A DNA stretch of 64,000 nt, from assembly GCA_014379905.1 (NCBI GenBank), contig JACMKX010000132.1, positions 61,272 to 125,271 on the forward strand, given 5' to 3'. The notes beneath the pieces are model-generated. The model was given only the letters and a program-made list of their open reading frames with translations. It was not told the DNA's origin and made no database searches. Below are positions 18,260-26,991 of the stretch, piece after piece. A program made the position numbers and the translations under genes. The DNA comes from Ferruginibacter sp. Its GTDB lineage: Bacteria; Bacteroidota; Bacteroidia; Chitinophagales; Chitinophagaceae. Within the stretch, counting starts at the first letter, position 1. Every line of letters begins with the position of its first letter.

Positions 18260-19732
18260 TCAAATAGCTACCCCTATTTCAACCGCCTTCACATGCATGT
18301 AGGCAACAGCTGCATCATAGTCGTTAGGAATTATTCCATCTAAAATTGCATTGCGGATAGCATCTTTTATTATACCCACCTCTTTTGATGGCTGCAGGTT
18401 AAATGTTTCCATAATGATCTCACCCGTTATGGGTGGCTGCCAGTTGCGGATATGATCTTTTTCTTCCAACTCGGCACAGCGTTCCTGAACCATTTCAAAA
18501 TTTTCAATAAAGCGTTTTACTTTTTGTTTGTTTTTGGAAGTGATGTCTGCTTTACACAGGATCATCAAAGATTCAAAATCATCGCCGGCATCAAATAATA
18601 ACCGGCGTATGGCAGAGTCCGTGATGCTATCTTTTGTGAGGCTGATTGGGCGCAAATGCAATTCCACCATCTTTCTTACAAAAAGCATTTTTTCATTTTG
18701 CGGCAGTTTGAGTTGTGCAAAGATCTTTGGCACCATTCGTCCTCCCACTACTTCGTGTCCATGAAAGGTCCAGCCATGGCCTTCTTCAAAACGCTTGGTA
18801 ACAGGCTTTGCAATATCGTGCAATACGGCAGCCCAGCGTAACCAAAGATCAGCGGTGTGTTCACATATATTATCTACCACCTGCAGCGTGTGATAGAAAT
18901 TGTCTTTATGGCCTTTACCGTCAATGTATTCAGCGCCGGCCAGGGCCACCATCTGGGGGAAAATAATTTGCAGCAATCCTGTTTTATATAACCAGTCGAA
19001 ACCAACAGATGGCTTTTTGCTCATTAGTATTTTATTGAGTTCATCTGCGATACGTTCTTTGCTGATGATCTTTATTCTGGAAGCCTGGGCAGTAATAGAT
19101 GCAATGGTTTCATCTGCAATTTCAAAATCCAGTTGAGCAGCAAAACGTATGGCACGCATCATCCGAAGCGGATCATCACTAAATGTTTTGCCAGGTTCAA
19201 GTGGCGTTTTTATCAGTTTTTCTTCCAGGTGTTTTATGCCGCCGAAAGGATCTGTCAATTTCCCGTAATCTTTTATATTTAAACTAATGGCCAGCGCATT
19301 AATGGTAAAATCCCTGCGATTCTGATCGTCTTCCAATGAGCCGGGTACAACATCCGGGTTGCGGCTTTCGGGTCGGTAACTTTCTTTCCTGGCGCCCACA
19401 AATTCTATTTCCAAAGCCTCTCCCCAACCTCTCTCCAAAGAAGAGGGAACCGGGACGTCAGATTCTTCTGTATTAAAAAACACTTTTATTTGTGCGGTAC
19501 CATAGGTTTTAAAAATATTAACCGCAGGAATCGGATCAAAACGTTCTGCTACTTTTTTTGCCAGTGCAATACCATCACCCGTACAAACAATATCTATGTC
19601 TTTGGTAGGCCTGCCCAAAAGTTTATCCCGCACAAAACCGCCAATGGCGTAACTATCTACCCCCAATTCGGCAGCAGCATGGGAAATTTGTTTAAATATG
19701 AATAGTTCTTTATGGGTGCAATTAATGTCCAT
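18260..19732 (-). CDS. cca: CCA tRNA nucleotidyltransferase with HD domain
   Basis: The 490-aa protein belongs to the class II poly(A) polymerase/CCA-adding enzyme family. The nucleotidyltransferase head shows GGFVRDKLLGRPTKDIDIVC, with the DxD metal ligands at about residues 45-47. RRDFTINALAISL, the RNA-binding segment DPLRMMRAIRFAAQL and an HD phosphohydrolase motif (WAAVLHDIAKPVT) follow. The enzyme builds or repairs the 3' CCA of tRNA. A stretch around residues 97-110 (SDVPVPSSLERGWGEALEIEF) looks like a small low-complexity insertion after the first catalytic strand. Confidence 0.93.
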   Translation of the reverse strand: MDINCTHKELFIFKQISHAAAELGVDSYAIGGFVRDKLLGRPTKDIDIVCTGDGIALAKKVAERFDPIPAVNIFKTYGTAQIKVFFNTEESDVPVPSSLERGWGEALEIEFVGARKESYRPESRNPDVVPGSLEDDQNRRDFTINALAISLNIKDYGKLTDPFGGIKHLEEKLIKTPLEPGKTFSDDPLRMMRAIRFAAQLDFEIADETIASITAQASRIKIISKERIADELNKILMSKKPSVGFDWLYKTGLLQIIFPQMVALAGAEYIDGKGHKDNFYHTLQVVDNICEHTADLWLRWAAVLHDIAKPVTKRFEEGHGWTFHGHEVVGGRMVPKIFAQLKLPQNEKMLFVRKMVELHLRPISLTKDSITDSAIRRLLFDAGDDFESLMILCKADITSKNKQKVKRFIENFEMVQERCAELEEKDHIRNWQPPITGEIIMETFNLQPSKEVGIIKDAIRNAILDGIIPNDYDAAVAYMHVKAVEIGVAI

Positions 19733-19737
19733 TCGTG

Positions 19738-19770
19738 CAAAAATACCGCAAAAAGGTTCAACGGTTCAAA
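19738..19770 (-). promoter_or_regulatory. Candidate Bacteroidota promoter for cca
   Basis: On the minus strand TTTG (19770-19767) is followed 21 bp later by TATTTTTG (19745-19738), matching TTTG-N19-21-TAnnTTTG. The cca ATG at 19732 would lie only a few bases from the start of transcription, giving a leaderless or near-leaderless message. The upstream TTTG falls inside the left arm of the repeat element at 19763. Confidence 0.35.
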
Positions 19771-19850
19771 AGTTCAAGGTTCAACGTTATCCTTAACAGG
19801 AAAAAAGGATTTCCGTAAAGGCAAATGGCCAATCTTTGAACTTTTGAACC
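19763..19850. repeat. Intergenic inverted-repeat element, copy 2 (15-bp perfect arms)
   Basis: The arms at 19763-19777 and 19836-19850 are identical to those at 12658 and 12722 (GGTTCAAAAGTTCAA and its complement), here 58 bp apart. The internal sequence differs from copy 1. The element lies between the divergent cca and lon genes. Confidence 0.75.
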
Positions 19851-19911
19851 TTAAACACGGCATTAATATTGACTAATTAATAATCCATTATAAAATACCT
19901 TGATTACCAAT

Positions 19912-19919
19912 TAATTTTG
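19912..19919 (+). promoter_or_regulatory. Candidate -7 element of lon
   Basis: TAATTTTG matches the Bacteroidota -7 consensus TAnnTTTG, 28 bp before the lon ATG. No clear TTTG lies at the usual upstream spacing, so this is tentative. Confidence 0.3.
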
Positions 19920-19946
19920 CCATATTGGCGAACGAACAAAAAGACT

Positions 19947-22346
19947 ATGGATAATAATTTTTATTTAAACAACCAGGAAGACGAAATGGAATTTATGCCC
20001 ATGATTCCATTATCGGAAGAAGATGAGGATGATGCAGACGGGAAGCCGTTTCCAGGCGAATTACCTTTACTCCCTTTACGAAATACTGTGCTTTTCCCAG
20101 GCGTTGTAATACCGATCACTGTTGGAAGGGATAAGAGTATTAAAGCAGTAAATGATGCTTATAAGGCTGACAAATTGATAGGTGTTGTAGCGCAAAAAGA
20201 CAGTGCTATTGAAGAACCGACGGTAAGTGACCTGGAAGATATTGGTACTGTTGCAAAAATTGTGAAACTGATTAAAATGCCGGATGGGGGTACTACTATC
20301 ATCATCCAGGGTCGTAAACGCTTTAAAATTGAAGAGATAACTGTGGAAGATCCTTACTTTAAAGCTACTATAAAAGTATTGGAAGAAGAAGGCAGCAAAG
20401 GTGATAAAGATTTTGATGCAATGGTTAGCAGCATCAAGGATCTTGCTACGCAGATCATTAGTCTTTCTCCCAACCTCCCCAGTGAAGCGGGCATTATATT
20501 AAAGAACATTGAAAACCCTTCTTTTCTTATTCACTTTGTGAGCAGCAACCTCAATAGTGATATTCGCCAGAAACAACAGTTACTGGAGATCAGCAATATA
20601 AAAGCACGGGCAGAATTATTAATGAGCCTGATGCATACGGAATTACAATATGCGGAACTCAAAAATAAAGTAACGAATAAAACACGTGCGGAACTGGATA
20701 AGCAGCAGCGGGAATATTTTCTCCAACAGCAAATGAAAGCCATAAAAGATGAACTGGGCGGCGAAAATTTTGCGGAGCTGAAGGAGATGCAGAAAAAAGC
20801 GGAAGCAAAAAAATGGACGGAGTCTGTAAAGGACATGTTTCATAAAGGTTTGGAAAAACTGGAACGTATGCATCCTTCCACACCTGATTATTCTGTTGTG
20901 TATAATCACCTGGACCTGATGCTGGATCTTCCCTGGGACAGTTATACGGAAGATCAATATGATCTGAAAAAAGCAAAAAAAGTACTGGACCTGGATCATT
21001 ACGGAATGAATAAGATCAAGGAAAGAATTTTGGAATACCTGGCAGTCTTAAAACTAAAAGGCGACATGAAAAGTCCCATCCTCTGTTTCCTGGGCCCTCC
21101 GGGTATCGGCAAAACAAGTTTGGGCAAAAGCATTGCTGCTGCTATTAACAGGAAATATGTAAGGGTAAGTTTGGGTGGCCTGCATGATGAAAGCGAGATA
21201 CGTGGGCATCGTAAAACCTATATTGGTGCTATGCCGGGCAGGATCATACAATCTATCCGGAAAATAAAATCGAGTAACCCGGTAATGATACTCGATGAAA
21301 TTGATAAAGTGGGAACGGATCATCGTGGCGATCCATCTTCTGCTTTACTGGAAGTACTGGATCCTGAACAGAACAATTCTTTCTATGATAATTACCTTGA
21401 ACTTGAATATGACCTGAGCAAAGTTTTATTCATTGCCACTGCTAATAATATCAATAATATTCAACCGGCTTTAAGAGACCGGCTGGAAATAATTGACCTG
21501 AGTGGTTACGCAGTAGAAGAAAAAATCGAGATAGCCAAACGCCATCTTATTCCAAAACAAAAAGAAATGCACGGTTTAAAACCCAATGGTTTTAAAATGA
21601 GTGATTCTGTGCTGGAGAAAGTTATTGAAGATTATACCCGGGAAAGTGGTGTGCGTGAGCTGGACCGCCAGCTTGCGAGTATTATGCGCAACCAGGCAAA
21701 AGAAATTGTAATGCGTGGAAAATTAAAACCAACCATTACCAATAAGGATATTGAAAAGATATTAGGTAAACCCCGTTACAGCAACGAGATCTATCGGATG
21801 GCCAATATGGCGGGCGTGGCTGTAGGGCTTGCCTGGACCTATGTGGGTGGTGATATTCTTTTTATTGAAACACAACTGAGCGAAGGAAAGGGTGAATTGA
21901 AATTAACGGGCAACCTGGGCAACGTGATGAAGGAAAGTGCAAGTACCGCTTTTACCTGGCTGGAAGCCAACGGTAAAAAACTGGGATTGACGGTGGAGGA
22001 GTTCAATAAAAAAGACGCACATATTCATATTCCTGAAGGGGCAACGCCGAAAGACGGTCCAAGTGCGGGTATTACCATGATGACGGCACTTGCCAGTGCT
22101 TACACCGGCCGGAAAATAAAACCTTACCTCGCTATGACCGGCGAGATTACCCTGCGTGGGCAGGTGCTGCCAGTTGGCGGTATCAAGGAAAAGGTGCTGG
22201 CAGCTAAAAGATCTGGTATTAAAGAAATCATTATGTGTTTTCAAAATGAGAAAGATGTATCAGAAATAAACCCGCAATTCATTAAAGGGATCCAGTTTCA
22301 CTACGTAAAAACAATGCAACAGGTACTGGATATTGCTTTAACATAA
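19947..22346 (+). CDS. lon: ATP-dependent endopeptidase Lon
   Basis: Lon degrades misfolded and regulatory proteins in the cytoplasm. I take the ATG at 19947 (MDNNFYLNNQEDEMEF), giving 799 aa; an earlier in-frame TTG at 19917 falls on the likely -7 element. Domains in order are the N-terminal substrate domain beginning LPLLPLRNTVLFPGV, the AAA+ module with Walker A GPPGIGKTS (about residues 381-389) and Walker B MILDEIDKVG, and the protease domain. The Ser-Lys dyad is Ser about 706 in DGPSAG and Lys about 749 in GGIKEKV. The length is normal and a strong hairpin follows. Confidence 0.96.
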   Translation: MDNNFYLNNQEDEMEFMPMIPLSEEDEDDADGKPFPGELPLLPLRNTVLFPGVVIPITVGRDKSIKAVNDAYKADKLIGVVAQKDSAIEEPTVSDLEDIGTVAKIVKLIKMPDGGTTIIIQGRKRFKIEEITVEDPYFKATIKVLEEEGSKGDKDFDAMVSSIKDLATQIISLSPNLPSEAGIILKNIENPSFLIHFVSSNLNSDIRQKQQLLEISNIKARAELLMSLMHTELQYAELKNKVTNKTRAELDKQQREYFLQQQMKAIKDELGGENFAELKEMQKKAEAKKWTESVKDMFHKGLEKLERMHPSTPDYSVVYNHLDLMLDLPWDSYTEDQYDLKKAKKVLDLDHYGMNKIKERILEYLAVLKLKGDMKSPILCFLGPPGIGKTSLGKSIAAAINRKYVRVSLGGLHDESEIRGHRKTYIGAMPGRIIQSIRKIKSSNPVMILDEIDKVGTDHRGDPSSALLEVLDPEQNNSFYDNYLELEYDLSKVLFIATANNINNIQPALRDRLEIIDLSGYAVEEKIEIAKRHLIPKQKEMHGLKPNGFKMSDSVLEKVIEDYTRESGVRELDRQLASIMRNQAKEIVMRGKLKPTITNKDIEKILGKPRYSNEIYRMANMAGVAVGLAWTYVGGDILFIETQLSEGKGELKLTGNLGNVMKESASTAFTWLEANGKKLGLTVEEFNKKDAHIHIPEGATPKDGPSAGITMMTALASAYTGRKIKPYLAMTGEITLRGQVLPVGGIKEKVLAAKRSGIKEIIMCFQNEKDVSEINPQFIKGIQFHYVKTMQQVLDIALT

Positions 22347-22438
22347 TTTTTTTGCAGCGAATGCACAACCCAAATTGCCTTTTATACGTAATTGGTTTAT
22401 TCAACTGATTTCATGTTGGTTGTTTTAAGGGTTAAAAA

Positions 22439-22474
22439 AAATTCCCCCGTATTCTTGCGGGGGAATTTGTTTTA
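22439..22474 (+). terminator. Bidirectional-type terminator downstream of lon
   Basis: The stem AAATTCCCCC/GGGGGAATTT with a 10-base loop is preceded by A7 and followed by TGTTTT. A closely similar hairpin lies at 23741, so the two bracket a decayed gene. Confidence 0.8.
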
Positions 22475-22556
22475 TAGCACATCAGCTAATGTCTGATTAT
22501 GTTTCAGTTAGAAAGATCCGTCAGCCTTAGCCTGTCAAACCCTTTCCTGAAGGCGC

Positions 22557-23500
22557 TTATTCCTTCACTATTTTCCTGGAAAGCAATACCCCGGATTCAT
22601 TGGAAACCTATAGTAAATAAATCCCTGCAAACAGGCTTGCTACCGGAATTTTTAATACCTTGTTCCTGTCATCATTGTTTGAATAAATCATCCTTCCGTC
22701 AGCACCGAATAATTTTACAGCCGATTGTTTGGATAGTGATGGTAATTCTACAAATAAATTTTGGGTTACCGGGTTTGGATAGGTTTGAACCATTATACCA
22801 TAATCCACAGAAAGGATTTTAGAATAAGTGAACCTTGCATCCCTTGTTACTATTTTTAACCGGTAAAACTTACTTCCCGACTGATGGGCCGCATCATTAA
22901 ATAACTATTGTTGCAAGGCAATATTCCGCAATGCATTCACCGAACCTATTTTTGTAAATTCACGGCCATTGCTGCTCAATTCTATTTCATACATCATTTC
23001 ATTTTCTTCCCCGGTTGTGTGACACCATTTAATTTTTTTGCATTGAAACTGATGATGTTCAACGGCAAAGTTCCCGTTAAAATACAGGAATAACTTTGTG
23101 TAACAGCATCCGGTCCTACATCAACGGCACTCAAAGCGCTCAGTCCAACGATAACCGGAGATATATTACTGTACTCATCGGCACCAATATCTTTCAATCC
23201 GGTTCTTACCTGCAGCTCGTTATCCGTGGTTATAAAAGAGTATATTCCTGCGCCTGCATTTATTGCAGGACTTGCAGCAGACAGGCGCATTACTTTAGAT
23301 GCATTGGTGCTGTTGCAACCCGATGGTGCGATGCAAACAGGTAAAACCAATTTGGGATCCGTTACATTTAACTGCGCTGCAGTGGCTGTCATACCCAGCG
23401 TTGAACCAGCAGTTGGATACATCATATTATTGGAGAAAGCCACACCATTTAAAGCAGCAGCATAGTGAACGGTAATGATGGGAGTAGTATTTTCTATTAC
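22557..23500 (-). pseudogene. Decayed T9SS-secreted protein (choice-of-anchor Q type) with sorting tail
   Basis: Reading the minus strand, three parts of one protein are recognisable in different frames. From 23443 to 22994 there is a beta-helix end with SPAINAGAG and DIGADEYS, as in choice-of-anchor Q proteins. From about 23030 to 22912, in another frame, comes the Fn3-like segment TGEENEMMYEIELSSNGREF. From about 22908 to 22557 the frame reads GSKFYRLKIV, then the T9SS tail TYPNPVTQNLFVELP and GIYLL, an in-frame TAG at 22608-22610, and the true tail VSNESGVLLSRKIVKE before TAA. At least one frameshift and two internal stops mark it as a pseudogene. The N-terminus, with its signal peptide, is missing. 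Confidence 0.85.
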
Positions 23501-23819
23501 TACGTTAAAACAGGTTTACATACGACCATGTATCATTTATACTTGCAGGCAATCACCGAAAGGTTAATGTAGCAGAAAGACGCAGGAGCATATGATTACG
23601 GGCATTAGATGATTTATAAATATTCGCGCTTAATGTACATGAAATGTCGGGGATCTGTCGAAATTAAATAGGTATTCTGCAACGAAAATTAGCGGTAACG
23701 TTAGCGGCAACGGTTACGGAGTGGCAGTAGTATGCATAAAAATTCCCCCGCATTGCTGCAGGGGAATCTATTTATACCCTTGGATGAAGTTTGGGAGATA
23801 ATTTTTAAGCGTATGCTTT
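23501..23819. other. Gene-free stretch after the pseudogene
   Basis: No frame here reads convincingly. It probably contains further unrecognisable remains of the decayed secreted protein. It includes the hairpin at 23741-23767. Confidence 0.5.
23738..23767 (-). terminator. Terminator of the DUF1328 gene
   Basis: On the minus strand the stem ATTCCCC/GGGGAAT (loop of about 12) runs into AATTTTTATG. It lies 53 bp after the small membrane gene's stop codon and closely resembles the hairpin after lon. Confidence 0.75.
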
Positions 23820-23981
23820 CTAAACTGCTTTTCTTCCTGCAATAAGAGATATTACAAAAATTACAAGGAAAATAAAGAAGAATATTTTAGCGATCCCTGC
23901 AGAAGCCCCTGCAATTCCACCAAAACCAAGTATAGCTGCTATAATAGCAATTACCAGAAATACGACTGTGTAACGTAACAT
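23820..23981 (-). CDS. DUF1328 (YtjA-like) small membrane protein
   Basis: This 53-aa protein begins [20 protein letters not shown] and continues [15 protein letters not shown] before a second hydrophobic helix and the end AGRKAV. This is the standard DUF1328 pattern: two transmembrane helices around a GFGGIAG turn, in proteins of 50-60 residues. Such genes are often stress-induced, but no biochemical function is known. It is a single gene with its own terminator. Confidence 0.88.
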   Translation of the reverse strand: MLRYTVVFLVIAIIAAILGFGGIAGASAGIAKIFFFIFLVIFVISLIAGRKAV

Positions 23982-24137
23982 AAAATAATATTTAAGAGTT
24001 AATGAATGATTTATTAACCTTATTGAAACTTCCGTGCCATCCTTAAATATTAATAGATCTATGCTTCAAAACTTATTTTCAACTTGTATTCTGTGTATTT
24101 ATTTTCCCCATTTGCGCAAATATGATGAAATACCAGA

Positions 24138-24473
24138 TTAAATGGCAGCTGCCCCGCTAGCTGCTGCTGCAGTTGCAGCAATGGAAGCGGCATGGGCTTC
24201 ATTACTTACATTTCCCATGCTTACAAAACCGTAACCCCAGCCTTTCAATTCGTTTTTCCATTTTAAAGAACCATCTTTTGTACTAAGGCAAATTAATATA
24301 CCATACACACCGATATAAATATTATCGCCTTCTACATTTATTTGTCCTACGGCATGACTTAAAGAATTTCCAATAAGCTCTTTGAGCTTTATTTCCCAAA
24401 TGATCTTGCCGTCTTTTTTATCAATGGCAGCAACCCGGCCATTGGAAAAGATGTATAAAATAGTTTTTTTCAT
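24138..24473 (-). CDS. Short PQQ-like beta-propeller protein with Ala-rich tail
   Basis: This 111-aa protein shows two blades of a PQQ/WD-like propeller: GRVAAIDKKDGKIIWEIKL and YGILICLSTKDGSLKWKNEL, each with the typical DGKIIWE/DGSLKWK turn. The last 20 residues are almost all Ala and Ser. Two blades are too few for a closed propeller, so it is either a fragment or an oligomer-forming module. No signal peptide is seen. It is the last of three minus-strand genes after an M42 peptidase. Confidence 0.7.
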   Translation of the reverse strand: MKKTILYIFSNGRVAAIDKKDGKIIWEIKLKELIGNSLSHAVGQINVEGDNIYIGVYGILICLSTKDGSLKWKNELKGWGYGFVSMGNVSNEAHAASIAATAAAASGAAAI

Positions 24474-24491
24474 CGCTTATATTTTATAAAA

Positions 24492-24974
24492 TTAATGTTG
24501 AAGCCTTTCTTTTCGTTTCTCCATCCAGTCTTTTTCTTTTGCTGTACTTAATGCCTGGATGATTCCTACTATAAATATCAGCGCCACACTTCCTGCCAAA
24601 AATATTACAGAGTAACTATGATAACTTCCTATTTCCTGCGAGGCAGTTCTAAAAAAACTGATCATATCAGTTACTAAAAAATAACCCCATACTATTAAAG
24701 CAACAAGAAATAAACTCCAGGACAGGTATCTTACAAATGGGGCAGGGTGCTTTTTAGTTCTTGAAAAATAAATAAGAAATACCCCAATAAATAAAATGGT
24801 TGGCACCATGATGATAAACAAAGTAAACAGGTATACGAACCAGGGAATGCGATCAAGTAAACCAAAAGCCAGGCGCAAACCATATAACAATAACAACAGC
24901 GATGCTACAAAACTAACCAGGATAATAATCAGCCTGTTACTAAGTTGCAGGTATTTGGTAAATTTATCTTCCAT
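24492..24974 (-). CDS. Four-helix membrane protein, unknown family
   Basis: This 160-aa protein has four clear transmembrane helices (about residues 12-38, 44-68, 82-101, 121-142) and a charged C-terminus (KEKDWMEKRKERLQH). No family motif is recognised. It lies 18 bp upstream of the PQQ-like gene and 6 bp after a small lipoprotein gene, so the three probably share a transcript. Confidence 0.7.
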   Translation of the reverse strand: MEDKFTKYLQLSNRLIIILVSFVASLLLLLYGLRLAFGLLDRIPWFVYLFTLFIIMVPTILFIGVFLIYFSRTKKHPAPFVRYLSWSLFLVALIVWGYFLVTDMISFFRTASQEIGSYHSYSVIFLAGSVALIFIVGIIQALSTAKEKDWMEKRKERLQH

Positions 24975-24980
24975 TACAAT

Positions 24981-25184
24981 TTATTTTTTAAAAGCGCCAA
25001 CTCCCACCAGGCTATCATTGTTAACTTTTATTACCAGCAGGCTGCTGTCTGTTTTCTTAAATTCGTTCAGTATGCTATCAACCCCACGACCGGCGCTTTT
25101 AGCTGCTGCTTCTTTTTGTAAAACTTCATTACATGAAAAAAGCAGGAATGACAATAACAGCAAAAAAATGATACTGATTTTCAT
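24981..25184 (-). CDS. Small lipoprotein, 67 aa
   Basis: The sequence begins with a lipoprotein signal peptide, LLLLSFLLFSC, then a short charged and Ala-rich mature part with the end LVGVGAFKK. It starts 7 bp after the stop of the M42 peptidase gene on the same strand. The function is unknown. Confidence 0.65.
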   Translation of the reverse strand: MKISIIFLLLLSFLLFSCNEVLQKEAAAKSAGRGVDSILNEFKKTDSSLLVIKVNNDSLVGVGAFKK

Positions 25185-25191
25185 CGGTTGT

Positions 25192-26298
25192 TTAGTTAAA
25201 GTAGCTCAGGTTTGTTTTAGGGGTAAGCGCAATCAAGCTCTCATAGACCATTTTAATAGTATTTTCAATATCATCTTTGTGCAGCATTTCCACGGTAGTA
25301 TGCATATAGCGCAGCGGGATGGAAATCAATACAGAAGGACAACCATCATTGGCATAAGCAAAAGAATCCGTATCTGTGCCTGTACTGCGGCTTACTGCTC
25401 TTAACTGGTAAGGTATGCCGGATTTGTCGGCAGTTTGTTGTACAAAATCCAGCAGTTTATTGTGTACCGCCGGTCCATAGCAGAGCGAAGGTCCTTTACC
25501 GCATGCACATTCGCCTTCAATAATCTTGTTTACCATGGGAGTAGTACTGTCGTGGGTTACATCGGTAATAATGGCCACATCGGGTTTAATACGGCGGGCT
25601 ATCATTTCTGCACCACGCAAACCAATTTCTTCCTGTACCGCGTTTACAATATATAAGGCAAAAGGCAATTTCTTTTTATTATCCTTTAGTAGTTTGGCTA
25701 CCTGTGCTATCATAAATCCGCCGATGCGGTTATCAAAAGCCCGGGCAATTAAAAAATCATTGGCCAGTTCATCATACCCGTCTTCGTAAGTAGCCACCGC
25801 GCCTATATGAATACCCAATGCTTCTACATCTTTTTTGGTTCTTGCCCCACAATCCAAAAAAAGATTTTCCACCTTAGGCTGTGCTTCTTTTTCTGAGCCG
25901 CCAACACGTGTATGAATAGCAGGCCAGCCAAATACAGCTTTTACAATTCCTTTTTTCCCAAATATATTTACCCGCATACTTGGAGCTATCTGGTGATCTA
26001 CCCCGCCGTTGCGTTTAAGATACATCAGCCCTTCTGGAGAAATATAATTTACAAACCAGCTGATCTCATCAGCATGGGCTTCAATAACTACTTTAAAACT
26101 TGCGGAAGGATTAATGATGCCTACAGCAGTTCCGTAAGGGTCGGTAAAAAATTCATCTACATACGGTTCCAGCCACTTCATCCAAAGCTTTTGCCCGTTA
26201 CTTTCGAAGCCGGTAGGCGATGAATTATTGACATATTCTTTTAAAAACTGGTAGCTTTCGCCTGAGATGATAGATTTCTTTTTTACTGCTTTGGCCAT
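25192..26298 (-). CDS. M42 family metallo-aminopeptidase
   Basis: This 368-aa dinuclear zinc peptidase belongs to the M42 (FrvX/glutamyl-aminopeptidase) family, which removes N-terminal residues from peptides and forms tetrahedral cytoplasmic complexes. Metal and catalytic motifs are visible: AHADEISWF, RAFDNRIGG, the catalytic pair VQEEIGLRGAE, ITDVTHDSTTP, and the final His in PLRYMHTTVE. The length is normal. It heads a run of minus-strand genes (lipoprotein, membrane protein, PQQ-like). Confidence 0.92.
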   Translation of the reverse strand: MAKAVKKKSIISGESYQFLKEYVNNSSPTGFESNGQKLWMKWLEPYVDEFFTDPYGTAVGIINPSASFKVVIEAHADEISWFVNYISPEGLMYLKRNGGVDHQIAPSMRVNIFGKKGIVKAVFGWPAIHTRVGGSEKEAQPKVENLFLDCGARTKKDVEALGIHIGAVATYEDGYDELANDFLIARAFDNRIGGFMIAQVAKLLKDNKKKLPFALYIVNAVQEEIGLRGAEMIARRIKPDVAIITDVTHDSTTPMVNKIIEGECACGKGPSLCYGPAVHNKLLDFVQQTADKSGIPYQLRAVSRSTGTDTDSFAYANDGCPSVLISIPLRYMHTTVEMLHKDDIENTIKMVYESLIALTPKTNLSYFN

Positions 26299-26317
26299 GT
26301 GAAATAATTTAATACTG

Positions 26318-26325
26318 CAAAAGTA
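26318..26325 (-). promoter_or_regulatory. Candidate -7 element of the M42 peptidase gene
   Basis: On the minus strand TACTTTTG fits TAnnTTTG and ends 20 bp before the ATG at 26298. The upstream TTTG box is not clear. Confidence 0.3.
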
Positions 26326-26424
26326 AAAGTTATTACACTAAAATATTTAAATAGAAAATTACACACGAATCCGGCACCGCCAGTTACTAAAGATAAATTG
26401 CAGAAAGTAGAGGTAATTTTAAAC

Positions 26425-26904
26425 CTACTTGCATTCAGTTAAAAGAGGTTTGGACGTTTTTATAACATTGCTTTTATTTCCTTTAGCATCCCTGACATAT
26501 ATTTCATAAAAAACAGTATCTACCCTGGGTTTCGGAGGACCTGGTTCGATACAGTCAATTGATCCAAAGAGACTTGCCGTAACCTCTGCCTCAAAATTAT
26601 TTTTAGGAGCCCGCTGCAGATCAGGAAATCTTAAAGAATCCAGGTCCATTGTTAACAAGTGTTTTATATAGATCCAGGAACTGTCCTGTGGAGAGCTGGG
26701 ATCATTACCAAAATCTCCTTCAGCATCTGTTATCTTGAAAATTAATTTAGGAATAAGTTCGGGAGGTGCTGTAACGGGAAGACCCGAAGTAACGAATCCC
26801 GGAGTAATATCCACAAATGATATTTGAGGTGCTGTTGTAAATTTATCTTTTTTGCAGGAAACAAATCCAATAAAAACAAAAATAACAAGGAGCGTATTTT
26901 TCAT
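26425..26904 (-). CDS. Lipoprotein of unknown function
   Basis: This 159-aa protein has a lipobox (FVFIGFVSC) followed by KKDKF. The mature part includes FKITDAEGDFGNDPSS, a calcium-loop-like Asp/Gly motif common in Bacteroidota exported proteins, and a predicted Ig-like fold ending VRDAKGNKSNVIKTS. It is a single gene. A CAAATTTA word (a -7 element on the minus strand) lies at 26921-26928, 17 bp upstream. Confidence 0.7.
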   Translation of the reverse strand: MKNTLLVIFVFIGFVSCKKDKFTTAPQISFVDITPGFVTSGLPVTAPPELIPKLIFKITDAEGDFGNDPSSPQDSSWIYIKHLLTMDLDSLRFPDLQRAPKNNFEAEVTASLFGSIDCIEPGPPKPRVDTVFYEIYVRDAKGNKSNVIKTSKPLLTECK

Positions 26905-26991
26905 ATATAAAAATTGTAGTCAAATTTAGGCAACCCTTTCCATATAACCATTAGCTGGTTTCATATGTTTTTGCCAAATTTGCAGCATTGT

